A stretch of DNA of 64,000 nucleotides. It comes from CAZFVY01 sp964522665. GTDB taxonomy: Bacteria; Verrucomicrobiota; Verrucomicrobiia; Limisphaerales; CAZFVY01. This document shows positions 8,667 to 17,624 of this stretch, one piece after another. Within the stretch, counting starts at the first letter, position 1. Each line of letters opens with the position of its first letter. The translations under genes were made by a program, and so were the position numbers. The stretch lies in assembly GCA_964522665.1 (NCBI GenBank), contig CAZFVY010000014.1, forward strand, positions 1-64,000. The letters run 5' to 3'. The notes below the pieces were generated by a model. The model had not been told where the DNA came from. It saw only the letters and a program-made list of their open reading frames with translations, and did no database searches.

Positions 8667-9828
8667 AGGTGTGAACGCGGTCACGGGCGTGGCAGGCCTC
8701 GGCTTGGGCGACATCGTAGCGCAACAAGTCGCCGACCCGGCAGGACTGCCCGCGAAACTGAACCTTAATCGGGTCCACGTAGTCCACGTGAAAACCCCCG
8801 CTGCGCCAGAGGAAACGGGCGTTGCTCGTCGCCTTGTCCAAGATGGCCTGCCATTCCTGCTGGAGGAGCGCGGGATGCTGGTGGCTGAGCCAATCCATGT
8901 GATCCAAAAGCACGAAACGGGAAATGGGCGCCTGGTGAGCGGCCAGGAAGCCGGCCAACGGCCCCGTATGAATCTCGATCCGATTGACAAGGCCGTCTTT
9001 GAGCCGCGCGAAACTTCCCGCCCGCAAATACTCCGGGCAACACTCGGGTGAGTAGCGGCCGAACAGATAGACTCGCCAAAAGTAGTTATCCGCCGTCGGC
9101 AGGCGCGTGAAGACCGTCTCGACGCAATCTTCCATGAAATCGGCGATGCTGCGCGCGCACTTCTGCTCGAGATAATCTCGCTGGGCCTTGGGAATGCCCA
9201 ACATCCCTAGCGTCAAATCAGCGCGTAGCGCGCGTTTGATCGCCGGGTGAAAAAACCGTCGGCGGATGCGGCCAAAATAAAGTTCCCGCTGCTCCGCCAG
9301 CGAGCTCGCCTCAAAAACCCGCAACGCGTCGGAGTGAACCCGCGCGATTTTCAAATACTTGACCACCAGCCGCGCGAGCACCCCGGTCGTGCCATAGTGG
9401 TAAAATGTGGCTTCCGGACGCGGGCGATTGAAATAGTGCCGCCGAGTATCCCAGTAAACGCGGGCCGCGGGCGTCAACTCGGCGCGTAATCGTTCGCGAT
9501 ACCACTCGTCAAAACCGGGATGACCCCCGTCGCCAAAGACCGCGAAGAACTGCTCGTAGTCGAGTTGGCGGATTCCGGCGATCTTCAATTCCAGAAGGGC
9601 GTTTTGCCGAAAGTTCAGATCCACCGCGTAGATGCGCCGCGGATTGTCGAGGGCATAGTCGAGGGCGTTGCAACCCGCCGAAGTGATGAGGGCGACCTCA
9701 TCGTCCGGCCCCAGAGTCAGCGCCTCTCGGTCGAGCCGGGGATCCTCCCAACACGAGTTGTAGATGAGGTGGTTCCCGTGAATATACGAGAACATCTTCT
9801 CCGTCGTCCAATTGGCCAGCCATCGCAT
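8611..9828 (-). CDS. BtaA-like (DUF3419) S-adenosylmethionine aminocarboxypropyltransferase
   Basis: The 405-residue protein carries the DUF3419/BtaA signatures: IYNSCWEDPRLDREAL, LITSAGCNALDY, YAVDLNFRQNALLELK and LLDHMDWL. BtaA transfers the 3-amino-3-carboxypropyl group of S-adenosylmethionine to diacylglycerol, the first step of the betaine lipid DGTS, which can replace phospholipids. A methylating partner, BtaB, would be needed for DGTS. The divergent methyltransferase at 10042 is adjacent but is not clearly BtaB-like. The family assignment is firm; the exact acceptor is inferred. Confidence 0.85.
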   Translation of the reverse strand: MRWLANWTTEKMFSYIHGNHLIYNSCWEDPRLDREALTLGPDDEVALITSAGCNALDYALDNPRRIYAVDLNFRQNALLELKIAGIRQLDYEQFFAVFGDGGHPGFDEWYRERLRAELTPAARVYWDTRRHYFNRPRPEATFYHYGTTGVLARLVVKYLKIARVHSDALRVFEASSLAEQRELYFGRIRRRFFHPAIKRALRADLTLGMLGIPKAQRDYLEQKCARSIADFMEDCVETVFTRLPTADNYFWRVYLFGRYSPECCPEYLRAGSFARLKDGLVNRIEIHTGPLAGFLAAHQAPISRFVLLDHMDWLSHQHPALLQQEWQAILDKATSNARFLWRSGGFHVDYVDPIKVQFRGQSCRVGDLLRYDVAQAEACHARDRVHTYGSFYIANLCGGTAANPA

Positions 9829-10041
9829 AGAATTATGTCTTTGCCAGAATCGCCCGCGCCCGAGTCCGCCCCGAACCGTGCGTTCATCTCGGCGACTAGT
9901 ATCGCCATTGGCAGAGTCGTCGTCGCGCAGCGCTCTGGCAATCCAATCCCTTCAAGTCGTCGCGAATTAACCTGGCCGTCACGCGCCGGTCACGCGCGGT
10001 GGGCAGCATGACGGTTGCGCCATGACGGCGCCGACTCCGCT

Positions 10042-10716
10042 ATGCGAACGATACTCAAATATTCCGGCTTCGCCGTGACGACACTTTGGAAACAGGGTGT
10101 CTGGCATGCCACCGCCAACCTCGTCGCCGAGATCGCGTTCGACCTCGGGCACGGAGTCGAAACCATCGTGCCGCGGGAAGTCGAAGCGGACGGCCTCGCC
10201 AACTCGGAGCCTTCGGACGCCGTGCAATACCAGGGCGCCAATCCACGGCTGGTCCGAGCCTTATTGCGCACGCTGCCGCCGACCGCGAGAAAAGCCCGCT
10301 TCGTCGATTTCGGCTGCGGCAAGGGCCGGGCGTTGCTCCTGGCGGCGGAAGCGGGGTTCACCCGACTCATCGGCATCGAGCGCTCGCCCGCGCTGGCGAA
10401 GGTCACGGAGCAGAATCTCCAGCGCAGCCGTCGCCTCGCGGCGAGCGTCGGGCGCGAGGTCCTCTGCATGGACGCCCAATATTTTTCCCTGCCGGCCGGG
10501 CCGCTGGTGCTTTTCTTCTACAATCCGTTCAACGGCGAAACGCTCGATTGTGTCGTGACCAACGTTCAGGCGCGGATGCTCGCCGAGGCCGACGACCTCT
10601 GGGTCGTCTATCTCAATCCGAAAGGCCTCGCGACGTTCCGCGCGGCCGGCCTGAAAGTGTGCCACGAACTGCGCCGCCACGGAGAACTGTTGGGCGCGGT
10701 TCTAAAGGCCCAGTAG
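10042..10716 (+). CDS. Class I SAM-dependent methyltransferase
   Basis: The 224-residue protein has a Rossmann methyltransferase domain with motif I FVDFGCGKGRALLLA, an acidic strand-2 end (LIGIERSP) and a motif-IV-like LFFYNPFN. N-terminal to the fold is a hydrophobic helix (YSGFAVTTLW) that may contact membrane. The ATG at 10042 is preferred; a TTG at 10015 would add nine unsupported residues. It diverges from the BtaA-like gene with about 213 bases between. The substrate is unknown; an acceptor related to its lipid-gene neighbour is a possibility. Confidence 0.8.
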   Translation: MRTILKYSGFAVTTLWKQGVWHATANLVAEIAFDLGHGVETIVPREVEADGLANSEPSDAVQYQGANPRLVRALLRTLPPTARKARFVDFGCGKGRALLLAAEAGFTRLIGIERSPALAKVTEQNLQRSRRLAASVGREVLCMDAQYFSLPAGPLVLFFYNPFNGETLDCVVTNVQARMLAEADDLWVVYLNPKGLATFRAAGLKVCHELRRHGELLGAVLKAQ

Positions 10717-10846
10717 GCGACTCGGCCAAACCACCGGAAAACCAGGCATATTGTCACCGACTCTGCTTGTCTGGTTTCTGTTATCAGTCATCCTACTCGA
10801 GCGACCTCGGCGAGCTCCGCGCGCGCCCGACGGCGATTGATATCCG

Positions 10847-11767
10847 ATGCAGCATTTGGTTGAAGATTTTCTGCAGTACCTCCGCCACGAGCGGGGTCAG
10901 AGTGAACACACCCAGAAGACGTATGCCGCCTTGCTGGGCAAATTCACGGCCTGGGCCGGCGCGCAGGGTTTGTCCGAGTGGCCGGCGGTCGAACTACGCC
11001 ATTTGACCGCGTTCATTGAACATGAGCGGACGCGCCAACCGGACGATCAACCAGACGGTTCGCCGGAGAAGCTCAGTTCGGAGAGCGTTTACCTGCAGAT
11101 CGCCGCGCTCCGCGCCTTCTATCGTTTCTGCGAGGCGGAAAAGCTGTTGCCGTTGAACCTGGCGGAAAACCTCTCGCTGCCGCGGCGCTGGCAGCGTTTG
11201 CCGAAAGCCTTGAGCGCCGCGGAAATCGACCGCCTGCTCCGTCCGCCCGCCGTGGCCACCCCGCGCGGCCTGGCGGAGCAAGCGATCCTCGAACTGGCGT
11301 ACGCCTCCGGCCTGCGCCTCTCCGAGTTATGCGGCTCCCGGCTCGAACAACTCCACCTCGACGCGGGCTTTATCAATGTCATCGGCAAGGGCAACAAAGA
11401 GCGAGTGGTGCCCGTCGGACGGCAGGCGGTGGAGGCCCTGCGGCGTTATCTCGACGCGGGCAGGCCGCAATTGGTGAACCGCCGTTCGCCGGCCAATGTT
11501 TTTCTGACGATGCGCGGCACGGCGTTCGCGCCGGTCACGATGTGGAAGCGGATCAAAGACCGCGGCCGGCAAGCCGGCATCGAGCGCAATTTCACGCCGC
11601 ACATGCTGCGGCACAGCTTCGCGACCCACCTGCTCGAGCACGGCGCCGACCTGCGCGTGATCCAGGAATTGCTCGGCCACGCGAGCATCGGCACGACGCA
11701 GGTTTACACGCACCTGGAAGGCCGCCGACTGCGCGAGGTGCACCGCCGCTTCCACCCGCGTTCTTGA
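10847..11767 (+). CDS. xerC: XerC-type tyrosine recombinase
   Basis: The 306-residue protein has an N-terminal SAM-like core-binding domain (about 1-95) and a catalytic domain with the full set of active-site residues: R157 in ASGLRLSEL, K181 in GKGNKER, H252 and R255 in HMLRHSFATH, H278 in LLGHAS, and the nucleophile Y287 in QVYTHL. The length and the absence of an added DNA-binding arm fit a housekeeping XerC/XerD that resolves chromosome dimers at dif, rather than a phage integrase. No att or dif site is recognisable close by. Confidence 0.92.
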   Translation: MQHLVEDFLQYLRHERGQSEHTQKTYAALLGKFTAWAGAQGLSEWPAVELRHLTAFIEHERTRQPDDQPDGSPEKLSSESVYLQIAALRAFYRFCEAEKLLPLNLAENLSLPRRWQRLPKALSAAEIDRLLRPPAVATPRGLAEQAILELAYASGLRLSELCGSRLEQLHLDAGFINVIGKGNKERVVPVGRQAVEALRRYLDAGRPQLVNRRSPANVFLTMRGTAFAPVTMWKRIKDRGRQAGIERNFTPHMLRHSFATHLLEHGADLRVIQELLGHASIGTTQVYTHLEGRRLREVHRRFHPRS

Positions 11768-11887
11768 GCGCCGTCCGGGAGGCACAGGCAGGCGCCGCGC
11801 CCCCTTCGGACGAATGCGTAAGTACCCAAGCGTGGCGGTAAAATTACTAGCCTTTGCCCACGCGGTTTTGGATAGTCCGGCGTGGCA

Positions 11888-12832
11888 ATGAATAACGACG
11901 CGCCGATCTTTGTGGCGGGACATCGCGGCTTGGTGGGCAGCGCGATCTGGCGCGAGCTGACCCGGCTGGGTTTCACCAAGCTGATCGGCCGGACTCGCGC
12001 CGAGCTTGACCTGCTGGATACCGCGGCGGTGCGCCGATTTTACGCGGAAGAAAAGCCCGCCTACGTCTTCGTCGCCGCGGCCAAGGTCGGCGGCATCCAC
12101 GCCAATGACTCCCTGCCCGCGGAGTTTTTGTACGAAAACCTGCAAATCCAGAATAACCTGATCCACGGCGCCCATTTGCAGGGCGTCAAGAAGCTGCTCT
12201 TTCTCGGCAGTTCATGCATCTACCCTCGCCTGGCCGCGCAGCCGCTCCGCGAGGATTCACTTTTGACAGGCCCGCTCGAGCCGACCAATCAGTGGTACGC
12301 GGTCGCCAAGATCGCCGGCATCAAGCTTTGCCAGGCCTACCGGCGCCAATACGGCTCTGATTTTATCTGCGCCATGCCCACGAACCTCTACGGGCCAAAC
12401 GACAATTACGACCTCGAAACCTCGCACGTGCTCCCCGCGTTGATCCACAAGTTTCACCTGGCCAAAACCACCGGCGCGGCCACCGTTTCCTGCTGGGGAA
12501 CCGGCGCGCCACTGCGGGAGTTCCTGCACGCGGACGATCTCGCGCGCGCCGCGATCTTCCTGATGGAACGCTACAGCGAAGAGGGCATCATCAACGTCGG
12601 CTGCGGCCAGGATCAGAGCGTGAAGGAACTCGCGGAAACCGTTCAACGGGTCGTCGGCTTCCCGGGGCGGATCGTGTGGGATACGAGCAAGCCGGACGGC
12701 ACGCCCCGCAAATTGATGGACAGCTCACGCCTTTTTTCCCTGGGCTGGAAGCCGGCGATCGATTTGGAGATCGGAATCCGGCTGGCTTACGAAGACTTTC
12801 TGACGACGACCGCCGCGGAGCGCGGAGCGTGA
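11888..12832 (+). CDS. fcl: GDP-L-fucose synthase
   Basis: The 314-residue short-chain epimerase/reductase has the NADP-binding GHRGLVGSA, the catalytic Ser/Cys region FLGSSCIYP, Y-x3-K in WYAVAKIAG, and the conserved H in SHVLPALIHKF. The enzyme converts GDP-4-keto-6-deoxymannose to GDP-L-fucose. The ATG at 11888 is preferred over a GTG two codons upstream. It converges on two gmd-like genes, which supply its substrate. GDP-fucose would feed surface polysaccharide synthesis. Confidence 0.95.
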   Translation: MNNDAPIFVAGHRGLVGSAIWRELTRLGFTKLIGRTRAELDLLDTAAVRRFYAEEKPAYVFVAAAKVGGIHANDSLPAEFLYENLQIQNNLIHGAHLQGVKKLLFLGSSCIYPRLAAQPLREDSLLTGPLEPTNQWYAVAKIAGIKLCQAYRRQYGSDFICAMPTNLYGPNDNYDLETSHVLPALIHKFHLAKTTGAATVSCWGTGAPLREFLHADDLARAAIFLMERYSEEGIINVGCGQDQSVKELAETVQRVVGFPGRIVWDTSKPDGTPRKLMDSSRLFSLGWKPAIDLEIGIRLAYEDFLTTTAAERGA

Positions 12833-12877
12833 GGCCAGGTCGCGGCCGAAGTATGCCTCCGCCGCGGAGCGTCCGAT

Positions 12878-13864
12878 TCAGAGTGATTTAGCCAGCCGGT
12901 CGAGATCGCACTGGACCAATTCCGCCAGCAGGTCTGAGAACGAGGTTTGTGGCTCCCAGCCGAGGAGGCGCTTCGCCTTGGCCGCGTTGCCCACCAACCC
13001 CATCGGCTCGCTCGGGCGGATGAAGCGCGGGTCCGTCTTGACATATTCCCGCCAATCCAATGCCACCAGCTTGAACGCTTCCTCCACCACGTCCTGAACG
13101 CGGCGGCGGACACCGGTCGCGAAGACGAAGTCCTCCGGCGTCTGATATTGCAGGGTCAGCCACATGCCCCGCGTGTAATCGCGCGCGGCGCCCCAGTCTC
13201 GCTCGGCCGACGTGTCCCCCAAGACCAACTCCCGTTCCAGGCCTAACTTGATCGCCGCCGCCGCCCGGCAGATTTTGCGAATGACGAAGTTCTCGCCCCG
13301 GCGAGGCGACTCGTGGTTGTACATGATGCCGTTGCACGCAAACAGGCCGAACGCCCGCCGATAAATCCCGACCATCTGAGTGGCGAACGCCTTCGCGCAG
13401 CCGTATGGATTCACGGGCGCAAACGGCGTCGATTCGTCCTGCGGCGCCTGCGCCGGCTGCCCGAAAATCTCGGAGGACGACGGGTGGAAGAGCTTCGGCG
13501 GGCGGGGCAGATCGCGAATCATTTCCAGGAGCCGTAGCGTGCCCATGGCGGTCATTTCGCAGGTCGATTCGGGAATCTCAAAGCTCAGCCCAACATGGCT
13601 CTGGCCGGCCAGGTGATAGATTTCATCCGGGCAAACCTTCAATAGGATACGCCGCAGAGTCGTCGGATCATCCAGGTCCGCGTAGTGCAGAAAGAGGCGC
13701 CGCCCATAAATCGCCGGATCGGCGTAGAGGTGATTCAGACGTGACCGGCTCAGCGTGCTGGTCCGGCGCACCACGCCGTGGACCTGATACCCGTGCTCCA
13801 GGAGCAACTCGGTCAGGTAGGAGCCATCCTGTCCGGTAATGCCGGTAATGAGCGCGACCGGCAT
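12878..13864 (-). CDS. GDP-mannose 4,6-dehydratase paralogue
   Basis: The 328-residue extended SDR protein has GITGQDGSYL at the NAD(P) site, the dehydratase triad region HPSSSEIFG, and Y-x3-K in NPYGCAKAF. It resembles the neighbouring Gmd throughout (NHESPRRGENFV, LGWEPQTSF), but its central region and C-terminus differ. Because the catalytic Glu of SSSE is retained, it is probably a dehydratase, not a pure reductase. Alternatives are a GDP-6-deoxymannose reductase, giving GDP-rhamnose, or a dehydratase for another GDP-sugar. It starts 3 bases after the stop of gmd, so the two are cotranscribed. Confidence 0.82.
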   Translation of the reverse strand: MPVALITGITGQDGSYLTELLLEHGYQVHGVVRRTSTLSRSRLNHLYADPAIYGRRLFLHYADLDDPTTLRRILLKVCPDEIYHLAGQSHVGLSFEIPESTCEMTAMGTLRLLEMIRDLPRPPKLFHPSSSEIFGQPAQAPQDESTPFAPVNPYGCAKAFATQMVGIYRRAFGLFACNGIMYNHESPRRGENFVIRKICRAAAAIKLGLERELVLGDTSAERDWGAARDYTRGMWLTLQYQTPEDFVFATGVRRRVQDVVEEAFKLVALDWREYVKTDPRFIRPSEPMGLVGNAAKAKRLLGWEPQTSFSDLLAELVQCDLDRLAKSL

Positions 13865-13867
13865 GGA

Positions 13868-14881
13868 TTATCCCGTGACCTTGATGCGGCCCTCGCGATG
13901 GTCCTTTAACAGTTTGATGTCGGCCTCGACCATCAATTTGACCAAGTCCTGGAACTTTGTCCGCGGCGCCCAGCCGAGCTTGCGTTTGGCCTTGGCGGGA
14001 TCGCCCTGCAACAGGTCCACCTCCGCTGGCCGGAAGTAACGCGGGTCGATTTCGACATACCGCTGCCAGTCCAGGTCCACGGCGCCAAAAGCCGCGTCGA
14101 GAAACTGCCGGATGGAATAGGTCTCGTTCGTGGCGATCACGTAATCGTCCGGTTCGTCCTGCTGGAGCATCAGCCACATGGCCTCGACATATTCCTTCGC
14201 GTAACCCCAGTCGCGCCGCGCGTCGAGGTTGCCCAAAAAGAGTTTATCTTGCAGCCCCGCCTGGATTTGCGCGAGCGCGCGCGTGATTTTGCGCGTGACA
14301 AAGGTCTCCCCGCGGCGCGGCGATTCGTGATTGAAAAGGATGCCATTGCTGGCGTGCAGGCCGTACGACTCCCGGTAATTCACCGTGATCCAATAGGCGT
14401 AAACCTTGGCGCAACCGTACGGGCTGCGTGGGTAGAACGGCGTCGTCTCGGTCTGTGGAGTTTCATGCACTTTGCCGTACATCTCACTCGACGAAGCCTG
14501 GTAGAAACGCGGGCGAATGCCGAGTTCACGAATCGCCTCGAGCAGGCGCACGGCGCCGGTCGCGGTGATGTCGGTGGTGTAGCTCGGGCAATCGAAGCTC
14601 ACGCGGACGTGGCTTTGCGCGGCCAGATTGTAAACTTCCTCGGGCTGGATCTTTTCGAGGAGACGCGCCAAACCGCTGGCGTCGCTCAGGTCGCCGTAGT
14701 GAAGAAAAAGCCGCCCCTGGCTCGCGTGCGGGTCGGAATAAATGCCGTCCAAACGACCGGTGTTGAAAGTGCTGGCCCGCCGAATGATCCCGTGCACCTC
14801 GTAGCCCTTCGACAAAAGCAACTCGGCGAGGTAGGAGCCGTCCTGTCCCGTGATGCCCGTGATCAACGCTTTTTTCGCCAT
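13868..14881 (-). CDS. gmd: GDP-mannose 4,6-dehydratase
   Basis: The 337-residue protein has GITGQDGSYLAELLL, the catalytic YQASSSEMYG and SPYGCAKVYAYW, and the substrate-binding NHESPRRGETFVTRKI, all typical of bacterial Gmd. It converts GDP-mannose to GDP-4-keto-6-deoxy-D-mannose in the cytosol, the substrate for the Fcl encoded at 11888. It is the first gene of a two-gene minus-strand operon with the paralogue at 12878. Confidence 0.96.
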   Translation of the reverse strand: MAKKALITGITGQDGSYLAELLLSKGYEVHGIIRRASTFNTGRLDGIYSDPHASQGRLFLHYGDLSDASGLARLLEKIQPEEVYNLAAQSHVRVSFDCPSYTTDITATGAVRLLEAIRELGIRPRFYQASSSEMYGKVHETPQTETTPFYPRSPYGCAKVYAYWITVNYRESYGLHASNGILFNHESPRRGETFVTRKITRALAQIQAGLQDKLFLGNLDARRDWGYAKEYVEAMWLMLQQDEPDDYVIATNETYSIRQFLDAAFGAVDLDWQRYVEIDPRYFRPAEVDLLQGDPAKAKRKLGWAPRTKFQDLVKLMVEADIKLLKDHREGRIKVTG

Positions 14882-14944
14882 ATAAATCCCGGGCAGTATT
14901 CCGGGAACGGAGTCGGGAAAGCAAGCCCGGCTTCAACCCCGGCC

Positions 14945-17467
14945 TTAATGCCGCCGCAGGATCAAGCGGTGATTCATCCGCTTCGTCTGATGATAAGCCA
15001 GCGGCGGGAGGTCAGTCAGCGTGGGCGACTCCGTTTCTTGGAGGATCGTCTTGACCAGCGCCTGCAATGCCTGCCAGCGCCGCCAATCCATGGCCGGAGC
15101 GTGCGCGATCTGCCGCAGCATACTCCGCCATTCGATGATGATGCGATCAATGTCGCCCGCGCCCAGGAACTCCGTCACCCAGGCGTGCTTGTTCAGCGGA
15201 TTCTTGTGCGCCGCGCGAACGACCTGCTCGGCGCCGGAACCATACTTCGGCGGCACGCCATTTTCCAGATAACCAGGAATGGACTGCACTCCGTAAGCCT
15301 TCTGACAGACCAACGCCAACTTGCCGCCCCAGCGGTTTTCGTCGCCGCAGAATCGGAACCCGGCGTCGAGATTCGCCAAATCGTAGATCAAATCAGGCAG
15401 CGAATAGTCTTCCGCTTCGAGCGCGGCGGCGATGGCCAAGCCGTCGCTCGAAGAAAAAAAGCTGACGATCTGTCCACGCCGCGTCGGCGCGCCCGCCGCA
15501 TCGACCAACCCAAGCCGGCGCCAAGTCAAGGCTACCCCGGTGGCGGCGGGCAGTTGGCGACACACGGGCACCAGTTCACAAACGGCGCAGTCGGTCGGCA
15601 AAACCTCGCGCTCCGGCGGTTTCCAAAGGGCGACGCCGTGCGCATCGACCGGGACCTTCATTGTCAAGTCGCCCAGACTCACCTGCGCGACGATCTGCTG
15701 TCCCTCGCGCGCGAAGCGAACCACCGGCGTCCGTTGGCGGGCCAGGCGTTCCTCGACTAACGGAACGATTCGCTCTTCCCATACCGCAAGCGGCGCCTGG
15801 CGGCCATTCCAACCGGTCAACCGGCGAATCCATTTCGCCAATAGCACCCGGTCATCGTTCAAACGGTCAGCAACGGTAAGACTGCGGCCGTAGGTTTTCG
15901 CACCCTCGTGCTCGGAGAGCACGCAGAGGACGCCGACGCCAACCTTTTCGAGCGCCGTTGGCTCGCCCAGAATCGAGCGTAAAGGACGGGGCGCACCCAC
16001 CGCCGACTCCACCGCCGGACCCGCCGCGGCAGCGTCCCCTGCCCCGGTGAAGATTTCGCTGACGCGCTTTTCGACGGGTACCGGCGCTCGTTCCCATTCG
16101 CCGCGGCTATTGAGCATCTCGCGCACGAGCCGCCGGACGTGACGCGCCCGCTCGGCGTCGGTCTTAAAACCGCAGGGCGTTTCCGGATGTTTTAAAGATT
16201 GTTCGACGCCGAGAACGATAGGCTTGGTCGTGAAGAGGCGTTCCTGCACATGCACCGCGGCCAGGAACGGATCGCGTTTCTGTTGGGCCGCGACGTTCAT
16301 GATGTTGAGCAGCGCCGGCCAATCGACCATGCCGTTGCGCGCAAGATGGCACGGATAGCCGTCGCGCAGGCTCAGTTGGTTGGCGGTAACCAGCACGAAA
16401 CCGGTCTCGTCCAGTCCGCGCCGGCCGGCGCGGCCGAACATTTGCAGGATCTCGTCCCCACCCAATGGCCGCTCCTGATTGTCGCGCCGATAGGAATCCC
16501 CGGCCAGCGCGACGCTGCGCAGGGAAAAATTGATCCCCGCCGCCAGGCCCATCGTGGCGACCACCACGCGAAGCTGACCAGCCTTGGCCAACGGTTCGAC
16601 CACTCCCGCGCGCGCGGCGTAGCTCAGCCCGCTATGGTGATACGCCACGCGGCTTTTCAACATTTTAGCGAGCGCTTCGCCGGCGATTAGTTTCTGCTCG
16701 GGCGTCAACTCGAGCGGGTGCGGAACTGGCAAATGGCGGGCCAATTCGGCCGCCATCGCCTCCGCGGCATGCCGTCGCGGAGCGAAAATCAGAATCGGCC
16801 CCAAATCCTCCGCGAGCGCCTTGGCCGCCAGCCGCGGCCAGTAACCGCGAATCTCGGACGGCACGTGAAAGTTCAGGTTGTCCGCTTGAACCTCCTCCAG
16901 CGGCACCGGACGGATTTCGTGCCGCACGAGCGCCGCCTGCCGCCCCAGGCGCCGTAACCACTGCACGACATCCTGCGGATTGGCGACGCTGCCGCTCAAC
17001 AACAACAACTGCGTGCGCGGCGGCGCCAGGGCCAGGGCGAGTTCGTAGTTCAGCCCGCGATCCGCGTCGCCCAGCATCTGAAATTCGTCCACCACCAGCA
17101 ACGCCGGGCCTTCGCCGTGGATTAGCCGGTTTTTCTGCGTCTCGAGCGTCGCGACGAGGATCGGCGCGTCGAGGTTTTCCGCCAGATCGCCCGTCGCGAT
17201 GCCGACGTCCCACCCGCGCGCGCGCCACTCGGCCCGCTTGTCATTCGCCAACGCGCGGGTCGGAACCGTGTAAATGGCTTGCCCGCGGTTTTTGCCCTGG
17301 TTCGACCAAAGCTCGAAAATGAGCGTTTTCCCCGCTCCCGTGGGCGCCTGCACGACCACGTCCTTGCCCTCGCGCAAGGCGCCGACCGCCTGCTGCTGCC
17401 ACAGGTCGGGCACGGTGACCTGATTCAGCGCCGAATTTCCCTCAAAATGTTCCGCCAGCGATGACAC
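14945..17467 (-). CDS. Ski2-like superfamily 2 helicase with a C-terminal Cys cluster
   Basis: The protein of about 840 residues has Walker A in APTGAGKT (about 41-48), DEFQ (about 127-130) in place of DExH as motif II, and motif VI QMFGRAGRRG, which is typical of Ski2/Hel308-like helicases. Near residues 620-640 there is a C-x2-C-x5-C cluster (DCAVCELVPVCRQ), which could bind zinc or, with another Cys, an Fe-S cluster. The C-terminal third has no domain I recognise. The start is uncertain: GTG 17467 sits just before the conserved part, and an upstream in-frame ATG would add unlikely Arg-rich sequence. A role in RNA or DNA unwinding is inferred from the family. Confidence 0.8.
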   Translation of the reverse strand: MSSLAEHFEGNSALNQVTVPDLWQQQAVGALREGKDVVVQAPTGAGKTLIFELWSNQGKNRGQAIYTVPTRALANDKRAEWRARGWDVGIATGDLAENLDAPILVATLETQKNRLIHGEGPALLVVDEFQMLGDADRGLNYELALALAPPRTQLLLLSGSVANPQDVVQWLRRLGRQAALVRHEIRPVPLEEVQADNLNFHVPSEIRGYWPRLAAKALAEDLGPILIFAPRRHAAEAMAAELARHLPVPHPLELTPEQKLIAGEALAKMLKSRVAYHHSGLSYAARAGVVEPLAKAGQLRVVVATMGLAAGINFSLRSVALAGDSYRRDNQERPLGGDEILQMFGRAGRRGLDETGFVLVTANQLSLRDGYPCHLARNGMVDWPALLNIMNVAAQQKRDPFLAAVHVQERLFTTKPIVLGVEQSLKHPETPCGFKTDAERARHVRRLVREMLNSRGEWERAPVPVEKRVSEIFTGAGDAAAAGPAVESAVGAPRPLRSILGEPTALEKVGVGVLCVLSEHEGAKTYGRSLTVADRLNDDRVLLAKWIRRLTGWNGRQAPLAVWEERIVPLVEERLARQRTPVVRFAREGQQIVAQVSLGDLTMKVPVDAHGVALWKPPEREVLPTDCAVCELVPVCRQLPAATGVALTWRRLGLVDAAGAPTRRGQIVSFFSSSDGLAIAAALEAEDYSLPDLIYDLANLDAGFRFCGDENRWGGKLALVCQKAYGVQSIPGYLENGVPPKYGSGAEQVVRAAHKNPLNKHAWVTEFLGAGDIDRIIIEWRSMLRQIAHAPAMDWRRWQALQALVKTILQETESPTLTDLPPLAYHQTKRMNHRLILRRH

Positions 17468-17624
17468 GCGGCAAACATAGCCGATGTCTCGTGGACAAGA
17501 CACCGGAAATCCTCCGCGAGGTGATTCTCGCGGCGGTCTTCGTATCGCTTGGCCACACCGGCGGTTCAGCGGTCGAACCACGCTGCCGCGGGCGCGGCTC
17601 CTCCTGAAGTTCCAACGGGTGGCG

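Noticed and set aside
8667..8990. Longer start for the GNAT-like gene
   Set aside because: The added Arg/Ser/Trp-rich residues are a frame shadow of the BtaA-like gene.
10847..11767. Integrase of a genomic island
   Set aside because: Length and domain plan fit housekeeping XerC/D; no att repeats, tRNA end or phage genes are seen nearby.
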